Shown here: piece by piece, positions 1-7,850 of the stretch | Layout of the letters: every line of letters begins with the position of its first letter | How positions within the stretch are numbered: position 1 is the first letter of the stretch | Assembly: GCA_009909085.1 (NCBI GenBank) | Contig: JAAANX010000090.1 | Coordinates: forward strand, 1 to 45,426 | Source of the DNA: Cyanobacteria bacterium GSL.Bin1 | GTDB lineage: Bacteria; Cyanobacteriota; Cyanobacteriia; Cyanobacteriales; Rubidibacteraceae | Direction of reading: 5' to 3' | DNA: 45,426 nt | The notes under the pieces: generated by a model | The model's database searches: none | Told to the model about the DNA's origin: nothing | What the model saw: the letters and a program-made list of their open reading frames with translations, nothing else | Made by a program: the position numbers and the translations under genes

Positions 1-93
1 GTAAGCCCCGTCGAGGTGTCGGGGGCAATGTGCCTAGATAACTGGCGTAGGGGAGCAATGCCCATTCGTGAGGATGGGAAGCCAGCACTCTAA
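1..93 (+). CDS. tnpB: TnpB (IS200/IS605-type RNA-guided nuclease), C-terminal end only
   Basis: An open frame enters the window at base 1 and stops at TAA 91-93. It encodes 30 residues beginning VSPVEVSGAM and ending DGKPAL. The SPVE-V-SGA segment resembles the tail that follows the zinc ribbon in many cyanobacterial TnpB proteins. The stop codon lies inside a strong hairpin (82-111), the usual arrangement at the 3' end of tnpB, where the coding end and the omega-RNA overlap. The catalytic RuvC residues and zinc ribbon would lie upstream of the window, so I cannot say whether the gene is intact. Family assignment rests on the short tail plus the hairpin context. Confidence 0.6.
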   Translation, partial: VSPVEVSGAMCLDNWRRGAMPIREDGKPAL

Positions 94-121
94 TCTTTGA
101 TTGAGTGCTGGAGGATGTCAC
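1..121 (+). ncRNA. Putative 3' part of an omega-RNA and IS605-type right end
   Basis: A small stem CCCAT/ATGGG (61-65 with 74-78) is followed by a perfect 9-bp stem CCAGCACTC/GAGTGCTGG (82-90 with 103-111, 12-nt loop) and then GAGGATGTCAC. TCAC at 118-121 sits where IS200/IS605 elements have their right cleavage site (TCAA in IS608). In these elements the transcript through this hairpin is the TnpB guide RNA, and the bases just beyond the end (from about 122) would be the guide. Transcription and processing are inferred, not seen. Confidence 0.5.
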
Positions 122-140
122 TGTAATGACTAATTATCAT

Positions 141-2390
141 TTAAGCAATGATTCGCACTTGTTCTTCTCGGCGCGTCAAGCTATCACACAGGAAGCGGAC
201 AATATATTCTTGTAAGGCATAGGCTAGTTCCGGATGGGCTCGCTTCATTTTTTCAAAGGTGGCGCGATCGAGCCGATAGAGTTGGCTGGGACGATCCGCA
301 ACGACCAGGGAAGAAAGAGGGGGTTTGCCATAGAATCGCATTTCTCCTAAAACTGAACCTTGACAGTGGGTTTGTAGCCGTTTGGTCTGACCATTCGGTA
401 AGTCTAAAAGCACGCTCACTTGTCCCGACTCAATAAAATATAAACATTGTTGATCGGCTCCTGCTTCAAAAATGACTTCACCCGCAACAACTTTTTTAGG
501 CACCAGATATTCGACAAACTCTTCTGCTTGTTCTGCACTGAGAAATAAATCAGCGAGTTGTTCTTTCAAAGAACTTTTGTTTGTCGTTTCTGAATAGGCA
601 TCTTTTAAGAGTTGATTTTCACACCATTCCAAACCCCGATCTAAATCGGGGAGAATATAACAAAGTTGTTCGTCTTCATCAATGCCTCCACCCTGGCGCA
701 GTTGGGCTTCTAATTTAGGCAGGAGATTGGTATAGACCAAGGTCAGTTTTTGTTGACGGGCAATTTTCAGGAGTTTAATAAACGTCAGCACACCGGAAGC
801 ATCGAGTCCTTCCACTTCTCGAAAATCAATGAGAATATAATTTAAGGGCTTTTCTTCTATGGTTTCAACGCGATCGCGCACTTGTTGCAAAAGATAATCT
901 GCTGTGCCGAAAAAGACATAGCCTTGCAATTCTAAGATATAAACTTTTTCTCCGTTCTTATTTAAAATTTCTCGTTCCGGTTCGGTGCGATGGATATTAC
1001 TTCTTGTTGTCACAATCGAAGAACTCTGTTTGACAACATTGAGTTGACTATAGTTAAACATGAAGGAAATGACGCTCATGATAAAGCCGACAGCAATTCC
1101 TTCTAAAAAACCCACAGCATTAATAACAATTAAAGTGGCGATAACAATTAAATAATCGGAAAAATTCAGTTTAAACCAAGCTTTATAAACCCACTGAATT
1201 AAAAGTGCTAGTCCGAGATATAAAATCAGTCCCCCTAAAATAGGTTTAGGAAATAAAGAAATAAAAGAAGGACCCAGAATTAAGACAAAGAAACAAAATA
1301 TACCGGAAAATATTCCGGCCAAACGACTATTTGCGCCAATTTTATCCACTAATAATGTACTCGGCAGCGCTTGGTTTCCCGTCATACCAGTACCTAATCC
1401 AGAGGCAACATTAGCAATCCCCACTGATTCTAATTCTCGATTCAAACTAATGTCGCGACCCACTACTAATTCTATCCCGCTATTACTCAGGACTAAAGAG
1501 AGTAAACTCACCAGCATTAAAGAAACAATTAGTCCCCAGTGGGATAAAATTGCTGGCCATTGAATGGCGCTAAAATCAGAGACAGTTAAGGGTTTCCAAA
1601 GTCCACCCGAGGCGAATGTTTCTAATAACCAGCCTTGTTCTCTTGCTTCTGTCAGCGACATCCCACTGGTCCACAAAACCACATAAAAGATCACCATCAA
1701 TCCTAATAAAGTGCCTGGCATGACTAGGTAATGATGGTAGCGACTAGAGATAAATAAGATAATTAAACCAATCACAAAAGCAGCTCCCCAATGGATTAAA
1801 GGATCCGCTTGTAAAAAGGTTGATAAATTAGTAAATGTTAAAGAAATATCAGTAGTAATTTGAATTGAACCGGATACTAAAAGCCAACCGGTTCCTGCCA
1901 TAAATCCACCCACCACCGGGTAAGGGATAAAGCGAATTTTACTGCCCAGTTTGAAACGTCCTAAAAGTAAAAGAAATAAGCCAGTGCCCATAGAAGAAAG
2001 CGCGATCGCCGCCAACACGGTTACTAAAATTTCTGAAGGAGAGAGATTTGCCTTTAAATCAGTTACGATTTCACTTGCCAAAATCGCAGTAATTGCGGTC
2101 GGTGCCGCTAAAGGAGTGGCAATCATGCCTGGAAGCGCACTGAAAATAGCAGCGACAAAACTAACAATTCCTGTACTGAAAACTGTTAATCCCACACCGA
2201 CTCCTAATTCTGATCCTAAGCTGCCCGAAAAAATTAAAGCCGCATAAGAAATTGCGCGGATTACTCCAATGATACCAGTAATGCCACCAGCCATTAAACT
2301 TAAAAAGAGGTCTTTTGGTTGCAGACTCTTTGCCCAAGACGGTAAAAAATTGAAACGAAGTTGTTGCTGAGAGCTTAACTGATTAGTCAT
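141..2390 (-). CDS. SulP-family anion transporter with STAS and cyclic-nucleotide-binding-like domains
   Basis: This 749-residue SulP (SLC26-type) permease would move sulfate, bicarbonate or a related anion across the membrane; the substrate cannot be read from sequence. Residues about 25-460 are hydrophobic with many membrane spans. A STAS domain follows (about 483-595) and keeps the GLDASGV loop, whose serine is the anti-sigma-antagonist phospho-site equivalent. The C-terminus (about 615-740) is a CRP-type cNMP-binding fold (VIFEAGADQQCLYFIESG). Its phosphate-binding cassette reads GEMRFYGKPPLSSLVVA and lacks the arginine that normally holds the cyclic phosphate, so it may sense something else or be structural. 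The gene is monocistronic-looking, with start ATG at 2390. Confidence 0.85.
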   Translation of the reverse strand: MTNQLSSQQQLRFNFLPSWAKSLQPKDLFLSLMAGGITGIIGVIRAISYAALIFSGSLGSELGVGVGLTVFSTGIVSFVAAIFSALPGMIATPLAAPTAITAILASEIVTDLKANLSPSEILVTVLAAIALSSMGTGLFLLLLGRFKLGSKIRFIPYPVVGGFMAGTGWLLVSGSIQITTDISLTFTNLSTFLQADPLIHWGAAFVIGLIILFISSRYHHYLVMPGTLLGLMVIFYVVLWTSGMSLTEAREQGWLLETFASGGLWKPLTVSDFSAIQWPAILSHWGLIVSLMLVSLLSLVLSNSGIELVVGRDISLNRELESVGIANVASGLGTGMTGNQALPSTLLVDKIGANSRLAGIFSGIFCFFVLILGPSFISLFPKPILGGLILYLGLALLIQWVYKAWFKLNFSDYLIVIATLIVINAVGFLEGIAVGFIMSVISFMFNYSQLNVVKQSSSIVTTRSNIHRTEPEREILNKNGEKVYILELQGYVFFGTADYLLQQVRDRVETIEEKPLNYILIDFREVEGLDASGVLTFIKLLKIARQQKLTLVYTNLLPKLEAQLRQGGGIDEDEQLCYILPDLDRGLEWCENQLLKDAYSETTNKSSLKEQLADLFLSAEQAEEFVEYLVPKKVVAGEVIFEAGADQQCLYFIESGQVSVLLDLPNGQTKRLQTHCQGSVLGEMRFYGKPPLSSLVVADRPSQLYRLDRATFEKMKRAHPELAYALQEYIVRFLCDSLTRREEQVRIIA

Positions 2391-2462
2391 TCTTCCCCCT
2401 AAGTTACTTTGATCTAGCCTGAATCCCTTAGAGAAAACAAACTGTATTCAATGTGACCAAAC

Positions 2463-3164
2463 CTAGGAATGAAGCAATACTTGAACCAATAGGAAAGATA
2501 AGCCACCGCTAACGATAGGAACCGTTAAATTATCAATCCCTAATTTAGAAACGGCTTCAAAAACCGTCGTAATTACCGCAATAATCAGTGGAATTAACCA
2601 ATTTTGCCAAAAATTGCCTTCTTGGAGGAGTAAGATACTCCAACAAACGAAATAACTGACGGTTGCCATTGTTAATGATCCTTCCCAGCTTTTGGTACTA
2701 CCCAGCACTTTGTAGGGATGACGACCGAAGTTTTGACCCATTAAGGCTGCTAAGCCATCTCCCCACGCCATCGTAAGAATCCCAATGGCAGCATACTGGG
2801 GAGTTTCTGGAAAAAACCAAGCCATTAAAATCCCCATACTCATGGCATAAAAAAAGGTGCCGAGGCTTTTCCGTCCCACACTATTAATACTGGGCAAAAT
2901 TGGCAAAAAATAAGATAGCAAGGCAATCATTGCCGCGATCGCTGCTGCGCTAATGCCCATCCAAGGCGGAATTTGAAACCACCACGCAATTAAAATGACG
3001 TTTCCTGCCCCAATATGCACAATTTTACGGGTTAATTCCGCTTCCGAAGCAATCATACGATTCAAACTTTCAGCCAGCAGGATCACCGCGCCAAGAAAGG
3101 CAACAACAAGCACTAAAGGGAAAATAGGTAGCCCTGGTGAAACGGATAACAAAAGATAAGACAA
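2463..3164 (-). CDS. Phytol/dolichol kinase-like (VTE5/SEC59-type) membrane protein
   Basis: A polytopic membrane protein of about 233 residues related to the CTP-dependent phytol kinase VTE5 and dolichol kinases, which overlap the CDP-diglyceride synthase family. In cyanobacteria such enzymes salvage phytol from chlorophyll for tocopherol and chlorophyll synthesis. Supporting segments are ELTRKIVHIGAGN near residue 44 and the cytoplasmic WGDGLAALMGQNFGRHPY loop followed by KSWEGSLTMA, the usual nucleotide-binding region. The only start open to it is TTG at 3164, because TGA lies two codons upstream in frame. That TGA is at the edge of a probable transposon end (3172), so the native N-terminus may be lost. 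The substrate is inferred. Confidence 0.7.
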   Translation of the reverse strand: MSYLLLSVSPGLPIFPLVLVVAFLGAVILLAESLNRMIASEAELTRKIVHIGAGNVILIAWWFQIPPWMGISAAAIAAMIALLSYFLPILPSINSVGRKSLGTFFYAMSMGILMAWFFPETPQYAAIGILTMAWGDGLAALMGQNFGRHPYKVLGSTKSWEGSLTMATVSYFVCWSILLLQEGNFWQNWLIPLIIAVITTVFEAVSKLGIDNLTVPIVSGGLSFLLVQVLLHS

Positions 3165-3171
3165 GGGTCAG

Positions 3172-3419
3172 TTGATTCCTCAATACTATGAGTTAAGATA
3201 CACTGTTCATCATTTATTGCGCTACCGACTCCCGACCTATCTTTACCAACGGTCAAAGCAGGCGCCTTCTGTGCCGACCCAACTGGAATCGAATTCCAGT
3301 TGGAAAGCGGCACCGCATTCCGCGGTTTCCGAAAGCGTAATCTTTGACCAGCAATGGCATAGGTAACTGGGTACCCATGCCAAATCCTCAGTCAGAGTTG
3401 AAAACTCCCTTGAATTGCC
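3172..3419 (-). mobile_element. Probable degenerate IS605-type right end (tnpB tail/omega-RNA relic)
   Basis: This 250-bp gap between the reductase and the kinase-like gene has no convincing gene. On the minus strand a frame closing near 3113 contains PVGSAQKAPALTVGKDRSG and later HSIEEST, which looks like a worn TnpB tail. Read on that strand it ends in ATTGAGGAATCAAC, with TCAA at 3175-3172, the same terminal signature as the other relics in the window. It also contains a perfect 11-bp inverted repeat (3279-3289 with 3293-3303, CGA loop) inside an outer GTGCCG/CGGCAC stem (3271-3276 with 3308-3313). The assignment is tentative and could instead be an unrelated palindromic repeat. Confidence 0.35.
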
Positions 3420-6400
3420 CTAGACTTCATTCGGGAAAGACTCTGGGAACATACATTTATCACTATCGCACCCAGTGGGACCTGCTTCAGAGAGTTCTCC
3501 TTGATCATACTTCAGTAATGCAGCATGAAAATCATCCATTTTCCGCCGTGCTTCCACCTCTTGCATGAGTTGGTTATAGGTTGCTTCAGCCACCGGTTCA
3601 AAGGGTAAACGAGGAAAGGTTTGGTAAGCATCAAACCGGGCGAGTAATGCGGCAGAAATATACCCGTCATTGTTTTTAATAGCGTGATAAATCGCTTGCC
3701 CTAAATCCTCAATTTCATGTTCCCTGAGTTCCAGCGTTGCTGAGGTATTGTGAGTAACATAATGTTTCTGGACTTGCATGGCAAAATCAAACTGTGCCAA
3801 GACAGAAAATTTAGAGATATCAATCTGATCAGCCCCTGGTAAATCGGCCCACGGAACAGCAACGGGAATTTCAACTAACCATTCGGTACAACGGGGATCA
3901 AAGGGATCTTTAAGAAGATTGCCCTGTTCATCTTTGTCTGATTGGGAAGGAACCACGCTGTAGCCATACTCAATACAAGCTAACGCAACGGGATCATTTT
4001 TGCCAAAGGTCACTCGACGGATAAATCGCACTGCTTTCGGCGGATGCCAACCGGGAGAAGCGCCCGTTAATAAAGATTTCGTGCCACTGGGTTGAACGGT
4101 AGTGCAACGATTCGGGCGTTGAATTTGATGCCGATCACAATAATCCCAAACCGTTTGGTGAACAATCTCGCGCCATTTTTTCAGATAGGCTTGTTCTCGC
4201 TGCTTAAAGTGCCGTCCTTGTTCCGTATCAGGGCGACCTTCTTCCCACCAGCGCAACCAGTCTACGCCAAATGCCTGCACAAAGAAATCAAATAATCCGG
4301 TAAAGGAAACACCAACAATGGGGTCCAGTTCTCGGCTGTACTGGTAGCGCGGTTCTTGGAATTGATGATTGAGTAAGGTGGCAACCGCTAAAGCACCAGC
4401 TTGGAAGGCTTCGGTTTGTTCTTGTTCATTATTGGGATCAATGAGATTTAAGTGAATTTCGCTCAGGTTACAGTGAAAATCGCTACCCAAAATTTCACCA
4501 CAGTTATGAGCAACTAAGCCATTGGCATCAAAGCGATGCACCCCCGGGACCGTGCAATCATAAACCGGTTCTATTCCATCTGGCTCGATACTTGCTATCG
4601 TTGCCGTAAATCTTTCTCGATTTAAATTTCGTTGATACGAGTTCAGTGCATTAGTTAACTTCGCATTTTTTTGTGGATCACGAAACCCAACAATATTTTG
4701 AAAATGATACAAGTTTTCTTTTGTAATCACAATTTCATGATTGGCTTGACATTCATAGAGTTTAGGTTGTCGTTGAGAATCGGGTAATGCTCTGTCTCCT
4801 TTGTCGCGTCGATTTTCATAGAGAGTTGATACAATTCCCAGACGTAACAACATCCTTTGCACAGCTTGCAAGTCTTCTAAATTACTCTGGGCTAATCTAA
4901 CACTCACTCCTTTGAGTTGAGTCCCTTGCACACTGCCGTCAGCATCAAATAACCCCCGTAAAAATCCTTGATAGAAGTTATAACTTCCTTGCTCAATTTC
5001 TTGAGTGATATGCTTATTATCGCAAATAATTCCGAAGGAAGAAGCTAGTTTGGCTAATCCTGATGAGCTAATTTGTCGAAGATGATGTTGCTTATGATAA
5101 AAAGCGACAGGAGTGCGTCGGGTGTACTCGACTGATTGTTCTAGTGTTGTAGCAGCATACTGGCTGAGTTCATCTTGGGTTTCTCCCCAATAGCGAAGAA
5201 TTCCGACATCATTCCATGGCGTATGAGTAAGACTCCCATCGCCCACTAGACTACCCAGTAGCCAACCTTCTTCAAACGTTCCTTTTCCATCCCAAGGACG
5301 AATATCCTGATGATTATGAAGCATCACGCGATCGCGCGGTTTTAAATTTTCTACAGCGATCCATTCTGTATATTGTTTTTTCAGCGTTTGCGCGGTCACT
5401 TTCAGTACTTGATGATTCGGCGTTAAACGTAGGGTATGACCTTCTTGTGTCGCTAATTTTACTATGGGTTTCGTTCCCGTATAGAAAAATCCTTCTGGTG
5501 TGGTGCTAAATAACTCACCGTTAACGTAAACACTCTGTTGTGTTCCAATTAAATCTTTAACTTGTTTCGCCCCATTTTCGGTATGAACCCAAGTCTCTGC
5601 AGTGACGCAAGGATTCAAGCCATAGCGCTGTAAACGATGTTCAAGTTCATTTTTTGACATTCCTGGGGACTTTTGTTGGAACCAAGTTTTCGCCGCTTCT
5701 ACACCTTGATTGGTATAAATCTCTAGAAATTCTTGCCGTTTTGAAGGTTCGTTAAGCAGATCAGTGTTTGCGCGCGCGATCGCCTCCGGTGCATACTGAA
5801 TCGCCCCTTCCCCAGAATAAAATTGACTGCGTACAGCATCCACACATTCTTCTAAACTTGGGGCTTGGTGATAAACCCGGGTATGATTTGCCATCCGCAG
5901 TGCATCCCGTTCGGGATCAATGCGCCAATTGCCTTCAGCATCCGGTTGCCAGAGATTTTGTTTTAAAAGTGGTGAATCAGCGTCAAACTGACGAATCCCC
6001 GCGCTCCTGCGAATATTTCCCGCCACTACCGTTGCCGCCGCTTCATCAATCAACAAACAACATTCTTCTGCATTCAGTTTCCGTCCTTGCGCGCGATTCA
6101 AGATTTTAGCCAGACGAGGATACAATTCTGGAATTTTAATGGGATTTGCCACACCACCAAAGCCTTTTAAGACTTCTCCTGCAGGACGCACATGGCTCGG
6201 ATCGATTTCAACATTGACTGTTGTGTCTAAATTTTCATTACTAGAGAGTTCTAATAGTGCCTGATAGGACTGTACCCAGCCTTCGCGGGAGTCACCAATA
6301 CAAATTTTTACGTTGTTTGAATCACTAATTTTAACTGTGGTTTCTTCTTGACGAGTTTCTGGGAGCACGGTGCCAATTGCTCCCACTAGAAAAATCTTGA

Positions 6401-6827
6401 GGTGATTGCGAATAACAGGTAACTGGCTGATATATTTTTCTTCTAAGACAGCCCCGGTGCCACAGCCCATCATCGCTAAATCCATCATTAAGCCAAAGGC
6501 GCGCCAATCTACAACATTGGTAGAAGTACAGTTATAAGCACCGGAATAGTTTTTCGGATTTTCCAGCCACTGGGTTCCCCCGACCCAAAGCCAACGCCCT
6601 GCTGGCAGACTTTTGAGGTGAGTCATGGTTTTTTCTAAGAGTTGGGCTTCCTCTGCTGTGAGTTGACCGAGTTTCACCAATCCAGAAACGCAGCGATCGC
6701 GCACTTGTTCCCAAGTTTCTCGTCCTTGCGCGGTACGTCGGCTATAGGTTCGGAAAAATACAGGATTCGCCACTGGCGCATTTTCCGGGAAGTTTGTCGA
6801 TTGTTTACGCTCAAGCTCTCTGACCAT
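3420..6827 (-). CDS. nrdJ: Adenosylcobalamin-dependent (class II) ribonucleoside-triphosphate reductase with intein
   Basis: This monomeric B12-dependent reductase makes deoxynucleotides by thiyl-radical chemistry without oxygen. The precursor has 1135 residues. Removing the intein (residues 407-775) leaves 766, close to the Lactobacillus leichmannii enzyme type. Extein landmarks are the GRWLWVGGT segment, YNCTSTNV with Cys100 of the redox pair, VVAGNIRRSAGIRQFD, NP|CGEILGSDFHCNLSE bearing the radical cysteine and its partner, PSGTKSLLTGASPGWHPP, and a C-terminal CDSDKC pair that shuttles electrons from thioredoxin. The intein splits the protein exactly before the radical cysteine, so the enzyme is inactive until spliced. 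The start ATG at 6827 gives a sensible N-terminus. I found no B12 riboswitch box upstream. Confidence 0.93.
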   Translation of the reverse strand: MVRELERKQSTNFPENAPVANPVFFRTYSRRTAQGRETWEQVRDRCVSGLVKLGQLTAEEAQLLEKTMTHLKSLPAGRWLWVGGTQWLENPKNYSGAYNCTSTNVVDWRAFGLMMDLAMMGCGTGAVLEEKYISQLPVIRNHLKIFLVGAIGTVLPETRQEETTVKISDSNNVKICIGDSREGWVQSYQALLELSSNENLDTTVNVEIDPSHVRPAGEVLKGFGGVANPIKIPELYPRLAKILNRAQGRKLNAEECCLLIDEAAATVVAGNIRRSAGIRQFDADSPLLKQNLWQPDAEGNWRIDPERDALRMANHTRVYHQAPSLEECVDAVRSQFYSGEGAIQYAPEAIARANTDLLNEPSKRQEFLEIYTNQGVEAAKTWFQQKSPGMSKNELEHRLQRYGLNPCVTAETWVHTENGAKQVKDLIGTQQSVYVNGELFSTTPEGFFYTGTKPIVKLATQEGHTLRLTPNHQVLKVTAQTLKKQYTEWIAVENLKPRDRVMLHNHQDIRPWDGKGTFEEGWLLGSLVGDGSLTHTPWNDVGILRYWGETQDELSQYAATTLEQSVEYTRRTPVAFYHKQHHLRQISSSGLAKLASSFGIICDNKHITQEIEQGSYNFYQGFLRGLFDADGSVQGTQLKGVSVRLAQSNLEDLQAVQRMLLRLGIVSTLYENRRDKGDRALPDSQRQPKLYECQANHEIVITKENLYHFQNIVGFRDPQKNAKLTNALNSYQRNLNRERFTATIASIEPDGIEPVYDCTVPGVHRFDANGLVAHNCGEILGSDFHCNLSEIHLNLIDPNNEQEQTEAFQAGALAVATLLNHQFQEPRYQYSRELDPIVGVSFTGLFDFFVQAFGVDWLRWWEEGRPDTEQGRHFKQREQAYLKKWREIVHQTVWDYCDRHQIQRPNRCTTVQPSGTKSLLTGASPGWHPPKAVRFIRRVTFGKNDPVALACIEYGYSVVPSQSDKDEQGNLLKDPFDPRCTEWLVEIPVAVPWADLPGADQIDISKFSVLAQFDFAMQVQKHYVTHNTSATLELREHEIEDLGQAIYHAIKNNDGYISAALLARFDAYQTFPRLPFEPVAEATYNQLMQEVEARRKMDDFHAALLKYDQGELSEAGPTGCDSDKCMFPESFPNEV
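4503..5609 (-). other. Intein with LAGLIDADG homing-endonuclease domain inside nrdJ
   Basis: The in-frame insert has 369 codons (precursor residues 407-775). It begins with Cys1 in CVTAETWVHTENG (block A) and ends VHRFDANGLVAHN, followed by Cys+1 of the extein (block G). TPNHQVLKV matches block B with its TxxH. Two LAGLIDADG-like helices, WLLGSLVGDGSL and FLRGLFDADGSV, both retain the acidic catalytic residue, so the endonuclease may still be active. The penultimate residue before the terminal Asn is His, as in standard class 1 inteins. It sits at NP/CGEI, the radical-cysteine site, which suits persistence because imprecise loss would kill the enzyme. Confidence 0.93.
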
Positions 6828-6899
6828 AACAGGCTCTAATTTGAATGACTGAGATTCTAATCTTAATTAACTCTCGCGGTAAGGTAAAGGTCTAAAAAA

Positions 6900-7055
6900 A
6901 AGTTTTGCCACTTCTCAAAAATTGCGCTATGGCAGGTCAAGTCTTTTCTTTAGGTCACAAAACTTGAAGGATTATATCACTATGGCTCACACTTGAGTTT
7001 CAAAAACAATAATTCTTTATGAAAAGTTTTGCCATTTCTCAAAAAAGTGCGTTAG
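6900..7055. repeat. Imperfect direct repeat in the nrdJ/PPOX divergent intergenic region
   Basis: The 21-base core AAGTTTTGCCAYTTCTCAAAA occurs at 6900-6920 and again at 7024-7044. Similarity continues weakly after each copy (TTGCGCTATGG against GTGCGTTAGG). The copies are 124 bases apart in the same orientation. The second copy overlaps the bases just upstream of the chosen flavoprotein start, so it is noncoding there. It could be a duplicated regulator site serving the divergent promoters, or a small local duplication. Confidence 0.5.
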
Positions 7056-7084
7056 GAATAGCAAGGATAATTAAGTTTTGTATC

Positions 7085-7663
7085 ATGCCTTTAGCTCCTT
7101 GGCGGTCTTCTCTTGCCCGCGCTCTCCATGTTAACCGTTCTCTTCGCGAGTCTCGTTACTTTCAATTGGCGACGATTTCTCCTCATCATCAGCCGGCTAA
7201 CCGTACTGTCGTCTTTCGGGAGTTTCGAGAAAATAGCAACGATTTACAAATTGTAAGCGATGCTCGCAGCCAAAAAAATGCTCATTTACAACAAAACCCG
7301 CAAGGAGAAATTTGTTGGTACTTCAGTAAATCACAAGAACAATTTCGGATTAAAGGAATTATCACCGTTGTCGATTCTGACCATAAGACTTTGAGTAGCC
7401 TGCGACAAATCCTCTGGGAAAAACTATCAGTTAAGAGCCGTTTACTCTTCGTTTGGCCACATCCGAAGGCTGAACGCATAGAACCAGAAACAACATTTAC
7501 TGAAGCCACTCCTGCCACTGAGCATCCTCCTGATACGTTTACCGTTTTACTCTTTTCTCCTCAGGAAGTGGATCATCTCACTCTCAAAGGAAACCCACAA
7601 AATCGTTATCTCTACTCTTGTGATGAAGCCGGAAATTGGTCAAAAACAGAAGTAAATCCCTAA
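7085..7663 (+). CDS. PPOX-type FMN-binding flavoprotein (pyridoxamine 5'-phosphate oxidase-like)
   Basis: The protein has 192 residues and resembles the cyanobacterial Npun_F5749-type branch of the pyridoxamine-phosphate-oxidase split-barrel fold, which binds FMN and usually acts as an oxidoreductase of unknown substrate. Recognisable parts are MPLAPWRSSLARALHVN at the start, FQLATISPHHQPANRTVVFR (the FMN-binding strand), QIVSDARSQKNAHL and GEICWYFSKSQEQFRIKG. The frame is open from 7019, but ATG 7085 matches the family start and avoids the direct repeat. It is divergent from nrdJ with about 250 bases between. True pyridoxamine-phosphate oxidase activity should not be assumed. Confidence 0.75.
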   Translation: MPLAPWRSSLARALHVNRSLRESRYFQLATISPHHQPANRTVVFREFRENSNDLQIVSDARSQKNAHLQQNPQGEICWYFSKSQEQFRIKGIITVVDSDHKTLSSLRQILWEKLSVKSRLLFVWPHPKAERIEPETTFTEATPATEHPPDTFTVLLFSPQEVDHLTLKGNPQNRYLYSCDEAGNWSKTEVNP

Positions 7664-7850
7664 TAGTGAACGTTTGCCGTTTCCTCTAACTAATGACGAA
7701 TAACTCATGACAGAGAACTCATCACAAATTTCTAACTCAAGATAGCGGATTTTGCCGATGATGAGCGCGATGATCAGTAGTAAAGCAGATCGTTGAGAGA
7801 TAAACTTGACGTTTCATCCTCTACTGTGAGGTTAAAATCAATTAAAAGGC

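Noticed and set aside
3260-3320. Palindrome as a terminator for nrdJ
   Set aside because: The stem is strong, but no T-run follows it on the nrdJ strand and it lies about 100 bases past the stop within a probable transposon relic.
5768-6109. Plus-strand frame of 113 codons inside nrdJ
   Set aside because: It lies fully antisense to the conserved reductase extein and has no recognisable motif.
6828-7018. Cobalamin riboswitch controlling nrdJ
   Set aside because: No B12-box (AGYCAMGG- or GCCACTG-like) in the right orientation and no long structured leader can be read on the nrdJ strand.
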